Assembly (NCBI GenBank): GCA_017508895.1
Contig: JAFWRA010000009.1
Span: 1 to 43,521 of the forward strand
Origin: Bacteroidales bacterium
GTDB lineage: Bacteria > Bacteroidota > Bacteroidia > Bacteroidales > F082
DNA length: 43,521 bases
Direction: 5' to 3'
Shown: piece by piece, positions 20,443 to 28,541 of the stretch
How the letters are laid out: every line of letters starts with the position of its first letter
Numbering within the stretch: the stretch's first letter is position 1
The notes under the pieces: generated by a model
Seen by the model: only the letters and a program-made list of their open reading frames with translations
What the model was told of the DNA's origin: nothing
The model's database searches: none
Position numbers and translations under genes: made by a program

Positions 20443-22559
20443 TCGTTTGCATTGCCGAAAAGCCAAGCGTCGCCCGCGACATCGCCAAGGTGTTGGGAGC
20501 CAACACCACTCATGAGGGTTACATGGAGGGCAATGGCTACCAGGTGACTTGGACCTTCGGTCATCTTTGTACCCTGAAAGAGCCACACGATTACACCGAC
20601 CAGTGGAAAGCATGGGCTTTGAGCCGACTGCCGATGATTCCGCAACGCTTTGGCATTAAATTGATTGCGGACAAAGGTGTGGAGAAGCAGTTTAAGGTCA
20701 TCGAGTCGTTGTTTCAAAAGGCAGACGAAATCGTGAATTGCGGTGATGCTGGGCAGGAGGGCGAACTCATCCAACGCTGGGTGATGCAAAAGGCCGCAGT
20801 AAAGTGTCCCGTAAAACGTCTTTGGATTTCATCTTTGACTGAGGAGTCCATCAGGGAAGGTTTCAAGACTTTGAAAGACCAGGCTGATTATCAATCACTT
20901 TACGAGGCTGGCCTTTCACGTGCCATCGGCGACTGGCTCTTGGGCATGAATGCCACTCGGCTCTATACCTTGAAATACGGCCAAAACCGACAGGTGCTGT
21001 CCATTGGCAGGGTACAGACCCCAACCTTGGCACTGATTGTCAACCGATACCACGAAATCGCGAACTTCAAGCCAGAGGCTTATTGGGTGTTGTCGACCGT
21101 TTATAGGGATACGGCTTTTACGGCCACCAAGGGCAAGTATGGCTCGGTTGAGGACGGCCAAAAAGACTTACAAAGCGTTGAAGGAAAAGATTTTACTGTC
21201 ACCGATATCTCTACAAAGAAAGGCACCGAAGCCCCGCCGAGGCTGTATGATTTGACTTCCTTGCAGGTGGAGTGCAACAAGAAATACAATTTGTCTGCCG
21301 ACCAGACCTTGCAGACCATCCAGAGCCTTTACGAGAAGAAATACACCACCTATCCGCGTGTCGACACCACCTATTTGAGTGATGACATCTATCCCAAGTG
21401 TCCCGATATCTTGGCGAAATTGACAAATTACTCCGAATACACTGCGCCTTTGGTGGGCAAGAAATTGCCCAAGAGCAAGAAGGTGTTCGACAACAGCAAG
21501 GTCACCGACCACCATGCCATCATCCCGACGGGCGTGGTGCCGACGGGGTTGAGTTTTGTCGAGCAGCAGGTCTACGATGAGGTCTGCCGCCATTTTATCG
21601 CCGTGTTCTATCCCGACTGCCAGTTTGCCACGACGACAGTGTTGGGTAAAGTGGAAGACGTTGAGTTCAAAACGTCAGGCAAACAGATTTTAGTGTCTGG
21701 CTGGCGCGAGGTCATCAAGCCTGTGAAACAGGAAGAGGAAAAGAAAGAAGGGCAGGAGGACGAGGAGAAGACCTTGCCCATCTTCACCAAAGGTGAACAC
21801 GGGCCGCACCAGCCGCAACTGGCTGAGAAGTGGACTTCGCCGCCAAAACCATACACTGAGGCCACGCTGCTTCGTGCCATGGAGACGGCAGGTAAGTTGG
21901 TCGACGACGAGTCGTTACGCGAGGTGATGAAGGAAAACGGTATCGGACGGCCTTCAACACGGGCGGCTATCATTGAAACGTTGTTCAAACGCAACTATAT
22001 CAGGAAGGTGCGCAAAAGCTTGGAGCCTACACCAACGGGTATCGAACTTATCGGTCTTATCCATGAGGATTTGCTGAAGAGTGCCGAGTTGACGGGTATC
22101 TGGGAAAAGAAACTCCGTGAGATAGAGCAGCACAAATACGAGGCGCGACAGTTCTTGGATGAACTGAAGCAGATGGTGACGGAGATTGTCACTTCGGTGA
22201 TGCTGGACAACAGTAACCGACGTGTTTCGACCGTGGTGCCAGAAGCCAAGCCTAAGAAGGCTGCACCAAAGAAAAGCACTGTTCCAAAAGCTAAGAAAGT
22301 TACGGAAGGCATAGATTCCAGCCAACGCACAAACACACGTGGGAATGACATGCCTTCCGAACAGAAAAAGCCTTCAGAAGGCATGTCATTCCAGCATAAG
22401 GCAGTAGGAGAGCGGGAATCTATGCCTTCTGATACAAATCCTGATGCCATCATCGGCCAGCCTTGCCCGCTCTGTGGCAAAGGACATATAATAAAAGGTA
22501 AGACCGCTTACGGTTGCTCCGAGTGGCGGAATGGCTGTGGGTGGAGGCAGGTGTTTTAA
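20439..22559 (+). CDS. topB: DNA topoisomerase III (type IA)
   Basis: A 706-residue enzyme that passes single strands through a transient break and unlinks recombination or replication intermediates. The Toprim domain starts IVCIAEKPSVARDIA and has the acidic DAGQEGELI block near 103. The cleavage domain has TYPRVDTTYLSDD with Tyr305 as the likely catalytic tyrosine. NGIGRPSTRA near 502 is another type IA block. The C-terminus carries one four-cysteine zinc ribbon (CPLCG...C...C, about 676-702). The linker before the ribbon (about 620-665) is low in hydrophobics and is encoded by nested palindromes. It starts inside the antiporter stop and ends overlapping pncB. Confidence 0.93.
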   Translation: MIVCIAEKPSVARDIAKVLGANTTHEGYMEGNGYQVTWTFGHLCTLKEPHDYTDQWKAWALSRLPMIPQRFGIKLIADKGVEKQFKVIESLFQKADEIVNCGDAGQEGELIQRWVMQKAAVKCPVKRLWISSLTEESIREGFKTLKDQADYQSLYEAGLSRAIGDWLLGMNATRLYTLKYGQNRQVLSIGRVQTPTLALIVNRYHEIANFKPEAYWVLSTVYRDTAFTATKGKYGSVEDGQKDLQSVEGKDFTVTDISTKKGTEAPPRLYDLTSLQVECNKKYNLSADQTLQTIQSLYEKKYTTYPRVDTTYLSDDIYPKCPDILAKLTNYSEYTAPLVGKKLPKSKKVFDNSKVTDHHAIIPTGVVPTGLSFVEQQVYDEVCRHFIAVFYPDCQFATTTVLGKVEDVEFKTSGKQILVSGWREVIKPVKQEEEKKEGQEDEEKTLPIFTKGEHGPHQPQLAEKWTSPPKPYTEATLLRAMETAGKLVDDESLREVMKENGIGRPSTRAAIIETLFKRNYIRKVRKSLEPTPTGIELIGLIHEDLLKSAELTGIWEKKLREIEQHKYEARQFLDELKQMVTEIVTSVMLDNSNRRVSTVVPEAKPKKAAPKKSTVPKAKKVTEGIDSSQRTNTRGNDMPSEQKKPSEGMSFQHKAVGERESMPSDTNPDAIIGQPCPLCGKGHIIKGKTAYGCSEWRNGCGWRQVF
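22305..22429. repeat. Nested palindromic element inside topB
   Basis: Two perfect inverted repeats lie one within the other. The outer arms are GAAGGCATAGATTCC (22305-22319) and GGAATCTATGCCTTC (22415-22429). The inner arms are GGAATGACATGCCTTC (22342-22357) and GAAGGCATGTCATTCC (22377-22392). All four arms share the form GGAAT-N2/3-ATGCCTTC. The reading frame stays open through the element. It encodes the hinge between the topoisomerase core and the zinc ribbon. Confidence 0.85.
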
Positions 22560-23749
22560 TCAATCTCCAAAGTCTTCTTGCAAATCTCAATCTCCTCAGG
22601 GTCGCCAGTGTACTTGCCGAGGTCGTCGCTGAGTTTGACCACTTTCTTCCATGTACGCTTCTCGGTAATCTTGGCCGCCGTGAGTTTCACCACGATGTTC
22701 ATGGCTTTCACGTTGTCGACGTCGCAGGTGAGGTGGGTGCCAATGCCGAACGAATCAAGCATCCTACCGTTGACAGCCTCATGGATGGCGATGGCTTCGT
22801 CCACATTCAGGCCGTTGCTGAAGATGATGGACTTCTGTGCAGGGTCGATGCCGAGTTCCTTGTATTTGTTGATGATTTCCTCCAAAGCCTCGTAGTTGTC
22901 GCCGCTGTCGACGCGCAGACCGTCAAATAGTTTGGCGTGCAGGGTGGTGAAGTTCTGGAAAAAGGCCTTGCGGGTGTAGGTGTCGTAGAGGAACACACCC
23001 AAGCTGCCTGCATACACTTCTTGCCAGTAGTCCATGGCGAGGTAGTTGGCTTCGTTGTAGCCGTAGAGTGAGCAGGTCTCGATGAATTGGTGGCTCATGG
23101 TGCCGATAGGGGTGAGGTCGTATTTCATGGCTAGCAGCACATTAGAGGTACCAACGAAACAAGTCTTGGTGAACTGCTTTTGTGCCTCGATGAAGCTACG
23201 GATGACCAAGTCTTGATGTTCAAACGAGAAACGGCGACGTGTGCCGAAGTCGCTGAACTTCACGCCATTGCCGATGAGGCGAATACCCTTAGCGTAGGAC
23301 TTTTGGTATTCCTTCTCAGCATCGTAGTGTTCAAACTCGCCTTTCAGTTCGTGCATCATCTCGGAGACTGTGGCCAAGATGGGCATCTCCCAAAACACGG
23401 TGCGCCACAACAAGCCCGTGACGGTGATGTGCAGATGTCCTTCCTCGTCTTGGCTCACCTCGACCTCTGATGGCCGCATGTGGAAGCCTTTCAGGAAGGT
23501 GAAGAACCACAGAGGAAAATAGTAGCATTTCCGTTTCATGAAACGTACTTCCTCGTCCGTGATTTTGATGTTACCGTAAAGGTCGAACTGCTCGCGCAAC
23601 TTCTCGGCAAAGCCTTTGGGATAGACCGTGTTGTTGCGGTCGACGAAGGTATATTGTCCCATGGCGCGAGGGAACTTCTGCAGGTAGGCGTAGCACACGC
23701 TGAAGGTGTAGAGGTCGTTGTCTAACAGGCTGGTGATGATTTGTCGCAT
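22556..23749 (-). CDS. pncB: Nicotinate phosphoribosyltransferase
   Basis: A 397-residue cytoplasmic enzyme of NAD salvage (Preiss-Handler route). It makes nicotinate mononucleotide from nicotinate and PRPP, with ATP hydrolysis. The N-terminus LLDNDLYTFSVCYAYLQKFP is the family start. Further conserved blocks are FGTRRRFSFEHQ near 172, the FVGTSNVLLA block near 199 and GTMSHQFIE near 217. DGLRVDSGDNYE near 273 and FSNGLNVDEAI near 300 belong to the phosphoribosyl-binding half, and FGIGTHLT near 325 closes it. It is close in length to the E. coli protein (400). It is convergent with topB, overlapping by four bases. The upstream region is a heptamer-like repeat, and I see no clear -7 element there. 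Confidence 0.95.
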   Translation of the reverse strand: MRQIITSLLDNDLYTFSVCYAYLQKFPRAMGQYTFVDRNNTVYPKGFAEKLREQFDLYGNIKITDEEVRFMKRKCYYFPLWFFTFLKGFHMRPSEVEVSQDEEGHLHITVTGLLWRTVFWEMPILATVSEMMHELKGEFEHYDAEKEYQKSYAKGIRLIGNGVKFSDFGTRRRFSFEHQDLVIRSFIEAQKQFTKTCFVGTSNVLLAMKYDLTPIGTMSHQFIETCSLYGYNEANYLAMDYWQEVYAGSLGVFLYDTYTRKAFFQNFTTLHAKLFDGLRVDSGDNYEALEEIINKYKELGIDPAQKSIIFSNGLNVDEAIAIHEAVNGRMLDSFGIGTHLTCDVDNVKAMNIVVKLTAAKITEKRTWKKVVKLSDDLGKYTGDPEEIEICKKTLEID

Positions 23750-23800
23750 GGTGTTTATTGTTGAATGTTGATTGTTTATTCGTTTAATTGTTGGGTCTAA

Positions 23801-23884
23801 GCCGTAAGCTATAAGCTGTAAGCCCGCCTTATCAATTGCTCCAAGCTTTATTAGCTTATAGCTTATGGCTTACAGCTTACAGCC
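23801..23884. repeat. Heptamer-based inverted repeat between pncB and the DUF47 gene
   Basis: Units of the type TAAGCTR/TAAGCCN recur in both orientations. The longest arms, 23801-23817 and 23853-23869, pair at 16 of 17 positions and would make a long hairpin with a 35-base loop. Extra TTACAGC copies continue to 23884. Neither flanking gene is interrupted. Confidence 0.65.
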
Positions 23885-23918
23885 CATTATTCCATACTTC
23901 TAACTCCACACCCATAAC

Positions 23919-24566
23919 CTATAATTTACTAATTATACTCCTAACTTTATCCGATATATACTTCACAGAATTGGTCGTGTTTTCAAGCACCTGCACCAAG
24001 TCTTTACGCTTGATGATCTCGGTGAGGGTGTAGTCTTTTTGGAATAGCTTGCTGATGCAGTTTCCATAGAGTTCGTCGTTGTCGTGCTCCAAGGTCTTGA
24101 TTTCGTGGCAGAGACGGGCAATCTCTTTGCGATTGTCGTAGAGTTGGGGCAGGTCACGGATGATGAGACTGAGGTTCTCTGCGGCAAACATGATGTTCTC
24201 AGCCATGGTAGTGAGGTCTGCATCCACAGCTAGGAAACGACGGGTAAGGACGATGTTGGCCGAATCGTCGATGCGGTCGAGGAAGGTGTCCATCATCTCG
24301 GCGAGTTCATGCACGTCGTCGCGGTCGAAGGGGGTGAGCACGGTGGCGAAGAGTTGGCTGTAGAAGTCGCGCAGCACCTTGTCGCCTTCCGTCTCACAAA
24401 CCTTGATGTCTTTTCTCAAAGCTTCGAGCTGGTCAAGATTGGTCTCCAAGAGCATCTGCCTCAAAAGCGTGGCAGCCTTGTCAATGTATGCTGCCTGCTG
24501 CTGGTAGAGCGGATAGAACTTCTTTTCCTTAGGAACGAAAAACTGGAAAAAACTGCTGAGACTCAT
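23919..24566 (-). CDS. DUF47 (PhoU-like) protein, distal copy
   Basis: A 215-residue all-helical cytoplasmic protein of the PhoU-related DUF47 family, usually partnered with Pit transporters. Typical features are the N-terminal FFVPKEKKFYPLYQQQA, the EGDKVLRDFYSQLFATVLTPFDRDDVHELA block (residues about 58-88) and the DRIDDSAN helix. It is the last gene of the operon, four bases after the Pit stop. It is a paralogue of the first gene in the operon (TPFDR-D and GD-L-R-FY segments shared). DUF47 proteins are thought to modulate phosphate uptake through Pit; a direct test in this organism is not implied. Confidence 0.88.
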   Translation of the reverse strand: MSLSSFFQFFVPKEKKFYPLYQQQAAYIDKAATLLRQMLLETNLDQLEALRKDIKVCETEGDKVLRDFYSQLFATVLTPFDRDDVHELAEMMDTFLDRIDDSANIVLTRRFLAVDADLTTMAENIMFAAENLSLIIRDLPQLYDNRKEIARLCHEIKTLEHDNDELYGNCISKLFQKDYTLTEIIKRKDLVQVLENTTNSVKYISDKVRSIISKL

Positions 24567-24570
24567 GGCA

Positions 24571-25641
24571 TTACTTGACTAAAAGGTGAAACAACAGGTT
24601 CAAAATGCCGCCGATGATGAGCGGCACAGGGATGGTGAGGATCCACGACAGGATGATACGCTTAGCCGTGACCCATTTCACTGATTTCATGCCGTCGGTG
24701 AGACCTACGCCGATGACGCCACCAGTGATGGTGTGCGTCGTGCTGACGGGGATGCCAAGGAATGATGTGGCAATCAGAGTGGTGGCACCGGCAAACTCAG
24801 CCGAGAAACCTCTGACGGGTGTTATCTTTGCCAAGCCGCCGCCCATGGTCTTGATGACATTCTTGCCACCAATCAGGATGCCTAACGACATGATGATGTA
24901 ACAAATAACGGCCAGTGTGTCAGGGATATGGAAGCTTTGACTGCTGTCGTAGAAGTTGCTGATGAAGTCTTGCATGGCGGGGCTGACGCCCTTTGTGGTG
25001 AATACGCTGGCCATCAGCACGGCGATGATACCCATGGTCTTGGGCGCATCATTGGAGCCGTGACCGATGCAGAAAGCTGCTGTGGAGAAGTGCTGCAGCA
25101 CCTTGAAGATTTTGTCGACCCTCTTGCGTTGGCTGTTCTTGAAGATCCTCAGAAAGAAGCATTCGAGGAAGAAACCCAGGAACAAACCGATGAGTGGGGA
25201 AAGGACGATGAAAGCCAAGGTGATTATGATAGGTGTCATGTGCAGCACGTTGCTGCCATTGACGAACCATGCAGCGCCTATGATGCCGCCGATGAGGGCG
25301 TGCGAGGTGGAGATGGGCATACCACTCTTGGTGCAGATGGCCACCCAGATGGCAGCGCCGACAAGAGCCGATAGGATTAGGTAAGGGTCGATGACACTTT
25401 GGTCGGCGAAGTTGGCCATGGTGTTACCCACGGCAAACTGCTGGTTGAGGATCAATCTGATGAAAATAAAGGCCATGAACTCCCAAAACGAGGCCCACAA
25501 GATGGCTTGCACGGGCGTCATTACCTTGGTGGCGATGATGGTCGAGATGGAGTTGGCCGCGTCGTTCATGCCGTTCAGGAAGGTGAAGATGAAGGCAAGG
25601 ACGATGGAGAGGATGATGGCTATGGTCAAGAGGTTCATCAC
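24571..25641 (-). CDS. Inorganic phosphate transporter, Pit family
   Basis: A 356-residue polytopic inner-membrane protein (PHO-4 superfamily) for low-affinity metal-phosphate uptake driven by H+ or Na+. Both signature repeats are present: FLNGMNDAANS (about 22-32) and CIGHGSNDAPKTMG (about 191-204). PISTTHTITGG near residue 300 is the second repeat of the SHALIGG-type helix (residues about 112-120). About ten membrane helices. It is shorter than E. coli PitA (499) because the central cytoplasmic loop is small. The start overlaps the upstream DUF47 stop by four bases, so it is probably coupled to it. Confidence 0.93.
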   Translation of the reverse strand: MMNLLTIAIILSIVLAFIFTFLNGMNDAANSISTIIATKVMTPVQAILWASFWEFMAFIFIRLILNQQFAVGNTMANFADQSVIDPYLILSALVGAAIWVAICTKSGMPISTSHALIGGIIGAAWFVNGSNVLHMTPIIITLAFIVLSPLIGLFLGFFLECFFLRIFKNSQRKRVDKIFKVLQHFSTAAFCIGHGSNDAPKTMGIIAVLMASVFTTKGVSPAMQDFISNFYDSSQSFHIPDTLAVICYIIMSLGILIGGKNVIKTMGGGLAKITPVRGFSAEFAGATTLIATSFLGIPVSTTHTITGGVIGVGLTDGMKSVKWVTAKRIILSWILTIPVPLIIGGILNLLFHLLVK

Positions 25642-26288
25642 GATTCTTTTATTAAAAGGCTTTTAACGGTACCGGTCACCTCCTTGGCGCGGTCGGTGGT
25701 GTCCTCCACTACTTGGGCGATCTCCTTGGATTTCAACAGCTCAATCTCGTCCTTCTCGTTGTTGAAGAGGTAGGAAATGTAGTCGCCATAGATGTCGTCA
25801 ACGGCGTGCTCAATAAGGGTGACTTTCTGACATAACTCACTGATTTGTTGGTGGTTCTTCCCAAGGTCGTCGAGCAAGCCAAACACATCCATGATAATGG
25901 TGGCATCTTCATGGATGTTGTCCACAATCTCCTTGATCTGTTTGTCGATTTTCTTGGGATTGTACATCAGGATGGTCTTGGCCGAGTGGTTGATGAAGTC
26001 GAGGAACTTGTCAAGATCCATGGCCAAGGCGTTCATGTCCTCGCGGTCGAAAGGCGTGACAAAGGCCTCGTTGAGTTCGATGTAGAACTCGCGCAGCAAC
26101 TCGTCGCCTGTGGTTTCCTGTTTCTTGATCATGCGGGTGAGCAGCTTCCTTTCTTCGGGGTCGTCGCTTTTGACCAGTTCCTTGAGGTATTTGGCGGCAA
26201 TCTGCGCCGTCTCTGCCTGCTTGGCATAGGTGGGGAAGAAGTGCTTTTCGCGGTTGCTTCCTCTGGTGAAAAGGTTGTTCAGTGCCAT
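25638..26288 (-). CDS. DUF47 (PhoU-like) protein, proximal copy
   Basis: A 216-residue helical protein and first gene of the DUF47-Pit-DUF47 operon. It has the family blocks TTGDELLREFYIELNEAFVTPFDREDMNALA (about 54-84) and FLDFINHSAKTI. The stop overlaps the Pit start (ATGA). Having two diverged DUF47 paralogues around one Pit gene suggests a heteromeric regulator or separate partners. A promoter with good -33 and -7 boxes lies about 70-105 bases upstream, giving a leader of roughly 68 nt. Confidence 0.88.
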   Translation of the reverse strand: MALNNLFTRGSNREKHFFPTYAKQAETAQIAAKYLKELVKSDDPEERKLLTRMIKKQETTGDELLREFYIELNEAFVTPFDREDMNALAMDLDKFLDFINHSAKTILMYNPKKIDKQIKEIVDNIHEDATIIMDVFGLLDDLGKNHQQISELCQKVTLIEHAVDDIYGDYISYLFNNEKDEIELLKSKEIAQVVEDTTDRAKEVTGTVKSLLIKES

Positions 26289-26362
26289 TTTCGAAATGGG
26301 TTTGAAATCGTTAGCTTGGCTTTGTCAATTGCAAGGCCTTTCAACGAAGTTGATTTTGGGTG

Positions 26363-26394
26363 CAAAGATAAGGATTTATGGAATTGGAGTCAAA
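26363..26394 (-). promoter_or_regulatory. Promoter of the DUF47-Pit-DUF47 operon
   Basis: On the minus strand TTTG (26391-26394) and TATCTTTG (26363-26370) are 20 bases apart, one of the best matches in the window. Confidence 0.75.
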
Positions 26395-26409
26395 GAAATT
26401 TTGATTTTC

Positions 26410-27354
26410 TTACAACAAGAAAAACAAAGCCACGCCTACCATGGTAATCAAGGTGCCAATCACTTCCTTGACGGATATCTTCTGCTTGTGGATGAGGGCG
26501 TAAGGCACGATGATCAGCACAGGAGTGAGCGCCATCAGGGTGGAGGCGATGCCGGCCTTGGCATATTGCACGGCCATGAGCGAGAGCGACACGCCGAGGA
26601 AAGGCCCGAAGAAGGTGGTGAGTACAGCGAAAGTCATGCCTTTGCGGTCGTGAAGCCCTTTACCGACCAAGTGCAGCTGTTTCGTTAGAGCCAAGATAAG
26701 GAAGAAACCCACAAAACCTGCCACGGCACGGATGTAGGTGCCCGCAAAAGGCATCATCTTGGCGATGGCTTGCGGGGCATCCGCTGGGATGGACAAGGCA
26801 TAATGCTCCAGGCCTATCTTGCTGAGTACCAAACCGACACCTTGTCCTACACCTGCTCCGATGCCGAAGAGCACACCTTTCAAGGGTAGCTTGAGGGTGA
26901 GTTTGTGGCTCTCGCCACCACGAGCCAAGATGGAGATGGCGATACCCGTCAAGGTGACGAGCATGGCCAACCAAGAACGCCATGACATCGACTCGCCAAG
27001 CATCAGCCAGCCTGCGATGCCAGCCATGGGCGGGGCCAAGGTCATGAAGAGCTGCCCGTAGCGTGAGCCGAAGACGATGTAGGAGTTGAACAGGCACCAG
27101 TCACCGAAGACATAACCTACCAGCCCCGACAAGGCCAGCCAGAACCAAGCCTTGCCACTGGCATGCATAGGGTAGGGCGCTCCCGTGACAATCCACAGCA
27201 TGACAGAGAGGAAAGCCCAAGAGAGCACCATCCTGATAAGGTTGAGTGGCAATGACCCCAGACGCTTGCTGGCGGTCTCGGCAAACAAGGCCGTAGCCGT
27301 CCAAGAGATGGCTACGATGAGGGCGATGATTTCGCCAAAATAGGGAGTGCTCAT
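26410..27354 (-). CDS. EamA-family (drug/metabolite superfamily) transporter
   Basis: A 314-residue inner-membrane protein with ten predicted hydrophobic helices in two EamA halves. Half one runs from about 5 to 140 (conserved EsMSWRSWLAMLVTLTGIAI end) and half two from about 155 to 313 (ISVKEVIGTLITMVGVALFFL end). The substrate cannot be read from sequence; relatives export amino acids, nucleotides or other metabolites. It has its own -7 box, and the phosphate operon downstream has a separate promoter. Cotranscription is possible but not required. Confidence 0.85.
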   Translation of the reverse strand: MSTPYFGEIIALIVAISWTATALFAETASKRLGSLPLNLIRMVLSWAFLSVMLWIVTGAPYPMHASGKAWFWLALSGLVGYVFGDWCLFNSYIVFGSRYGQLFMTLAPPMAGIAGWLMLGESMSWRSWLAMLVTLTGIAISILARGGESHKLTLKLPLKGVLFGIGAGVGQGVGLVLSKIGLEHYALSIPADAPQAIAKMMPFAGTYIRAVAGFVGFFLILALTKQLHLVGKGLHDRKGMTFAVLTTFFGPFLGVSLSLMAVQYAKAGIASTLMALTPVLIIVPYALIHKQKISVKEVIGTLITMVGVALFFLL

Positions 27355-27377
27355 TACTGAGGTCGATTATTGACGCG

Positions 27378-27385
27378 CAAAAGTA
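27378..27385 (-). promoter_or_regulatory. -7 element of the EamA transporter gene
   Basis: TACTTTTG on the minus strand fits TAnnTTTG and lies 23 bases upstream of the ATG at 27354. No -33 box at normal spacing. Confidence 0.55.
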
Positions 27386-27435
27386 GGAATTTCCCGAATA
27401 GAAATGCCGGATTATCCAAATTGTCCGAACTGGTG

Positions 27436-28467
27436 TTATTTGGAGGCCACGCCACAGAGGTGGAACAGCACCCGAGCCCCGACATTGCCATCCCAATCGC
27501 CACCGTCGGGCGAAGGCGAGACCTCGCAGAGGTCGAAGCCGATGATGTCCTTGCCCGCCTCGCGGATGCGGTTGAGCAGGTACATCAGCTCCTCGTATTC
27601 CAAGCCGCCTGGCACAGGCGTACCCGTGTTGGGACAGAGCTTCGGGTCGAGGGCGTCGATGTCGATGGAGAGATAGACCTTGTTGGGCAGTGCGGCAATC
27701 ATCTCGTCCACGATGTCTTTCCACTTGGCGCCTTCAAACATCCTACGGCGACAGTCGCGGTCAAAGAACACCTTGATTCTGTTGGGCTGGCTCTCGGCCA
27801 AGGCTTTCTCTTGGTGGCAGTAGTCGCGGATGCCTACTTGCACAAGCTTCTTCACGTTGTTGAACTTCAGTGTGTTGTAGAAGATGGAAGCATGCGAGTA
27901 TTTGAAGCCTTCGAAAGCCTCACGCAGGTCGCAGTGGGCATCGGCGTGAAGGATGCCGTATTCCACGCCTATTTCATTTAGGTATTGGTGATAGGCGAGG
28001 GGACAGCTGTGGTCACCGCCAAGCAGGCCGACCACCTTGCCTTGTGCCTTCCAATAGGCGATGCGCTCGCGCAGCCAAGCGTTTTTCTTTTCAGTGGCCT
28101 CTTCAATCATGGCGTATTGCAGTTCGTAGGCCTTCGGGTCATCGTCGAGGGTGCCTTCATACAGCGCGTTGATGATGTCTTCGCTGATGGGCGCCATCTT
28201 GTCGTGGAGCTCGCGGAGCTCGGTCGGGAACTCGTCCATCCAGATGCCTTTTTGCCAGAGGTCGGGGTAGTCGTGGTGGCAGAGGTCGACCTGAAGTGAG
28301 GCCTCCATGACGGTGGCGGGACCATCGACGGTGCCTCGGTTGTAGCTCGTGGTGAGCTCCCATTCGACGGGTATGATGATGATTTGTGCCTCTTCGGCAG
28401 AGCAGGGAAGGCCGTAGATACCGGAATCGGCGACGGCAGCTGCATTGGGGTCAAAGGTGTTTTCCAT
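27436..28467 (-). CDS. Arginase/agmatinase-family ureohydrolase
   Basis: A 343-residue manganese enzyme that splits a guanidino compound to urea (or formamide). I use the ATG at 28467. The longer frame from 28557 reads back through the -7 box and over the neighbouring gene start. Metal-binding motifs are complete: GGDHS (150-154), HADAHCDLR (174-182) and SIDIDALDP (267-275). The GTPVPGGLEYEE loop (282-293) is also typical. Substrate choice between agmatine, arginine and formimidoglutamate cannot be decided; the long helical insert around 70-140 is unlike E. coli SpeB and matches the longer group often annotated as agmatinase in Bacteroidota. It is divergent from the metallo-hydrolase gene. 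Confidence 0.87.
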   Translation of the reverse strand: MENTFDPNAAAVADSGIYGLPCSAEEAQIIIIPVEWELTTSYNRGTVDGPATVMEASLQVDLCHHDYPDLWQKGIWMDEFPTELRELHDKMAPISEDIINALYEGTLDDDPKAYELQYAMIEEATEKKNAWLRERIAYWKAQGKVVGLLGGDHSCPLAYHQYLNEIGVEYGILHADAHCDLREAFEGFKYSHASIFYNTLKFNNVKKLVQVGIRDYCHQEKALAESQPNRIKVFFDRDCRRRMFEGAKWKDIVDEMIAALPNKVYLSIDIDALDPKLCPNTGTPVPGGLEYEELMYLLNRIREAGKDIIGFDLCEVSPSPDGGDWDGNVGARVLFHLCGVASK

Positions 28468-28485
28468 TGTTGATAAATTTGGGGC

Positions 28486-28493
28486 CAAAAATA
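28486..28493 (-). promoter_or_regulatory. -7 element of the ureohydrolase gene
   Basis: TATTTTTG on the minus strand, 18 bases before the ATG at 28467. It supports the shorter start. Confidence 0.6.
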
Positions 28494-28515
28494 GAGAAAA
28501 AACCAATTTAATTTC

Positions 28516-28523
28516 TACTTTTG
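28516..28523 (+). promoter_or_regulatory. -7 element of the metallo-hydrolase gene
   Basis: TACTTTTG on the plus strand. It overlaps a possible TTG start at 28521, which argues that translation begins at the ATG at 28542. Confidence 0.6.
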
Positions 28524-28541
28524 CGGCCAAAATCGTTTCGG

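Noticed and set aside
22305..22429. Insertion sequence or terminator in topB
   Set aside because: It has no transposase and no T-run, and the gene remains open to its zinc ribbon, so it is neither an IS copy nor an end of the gene.
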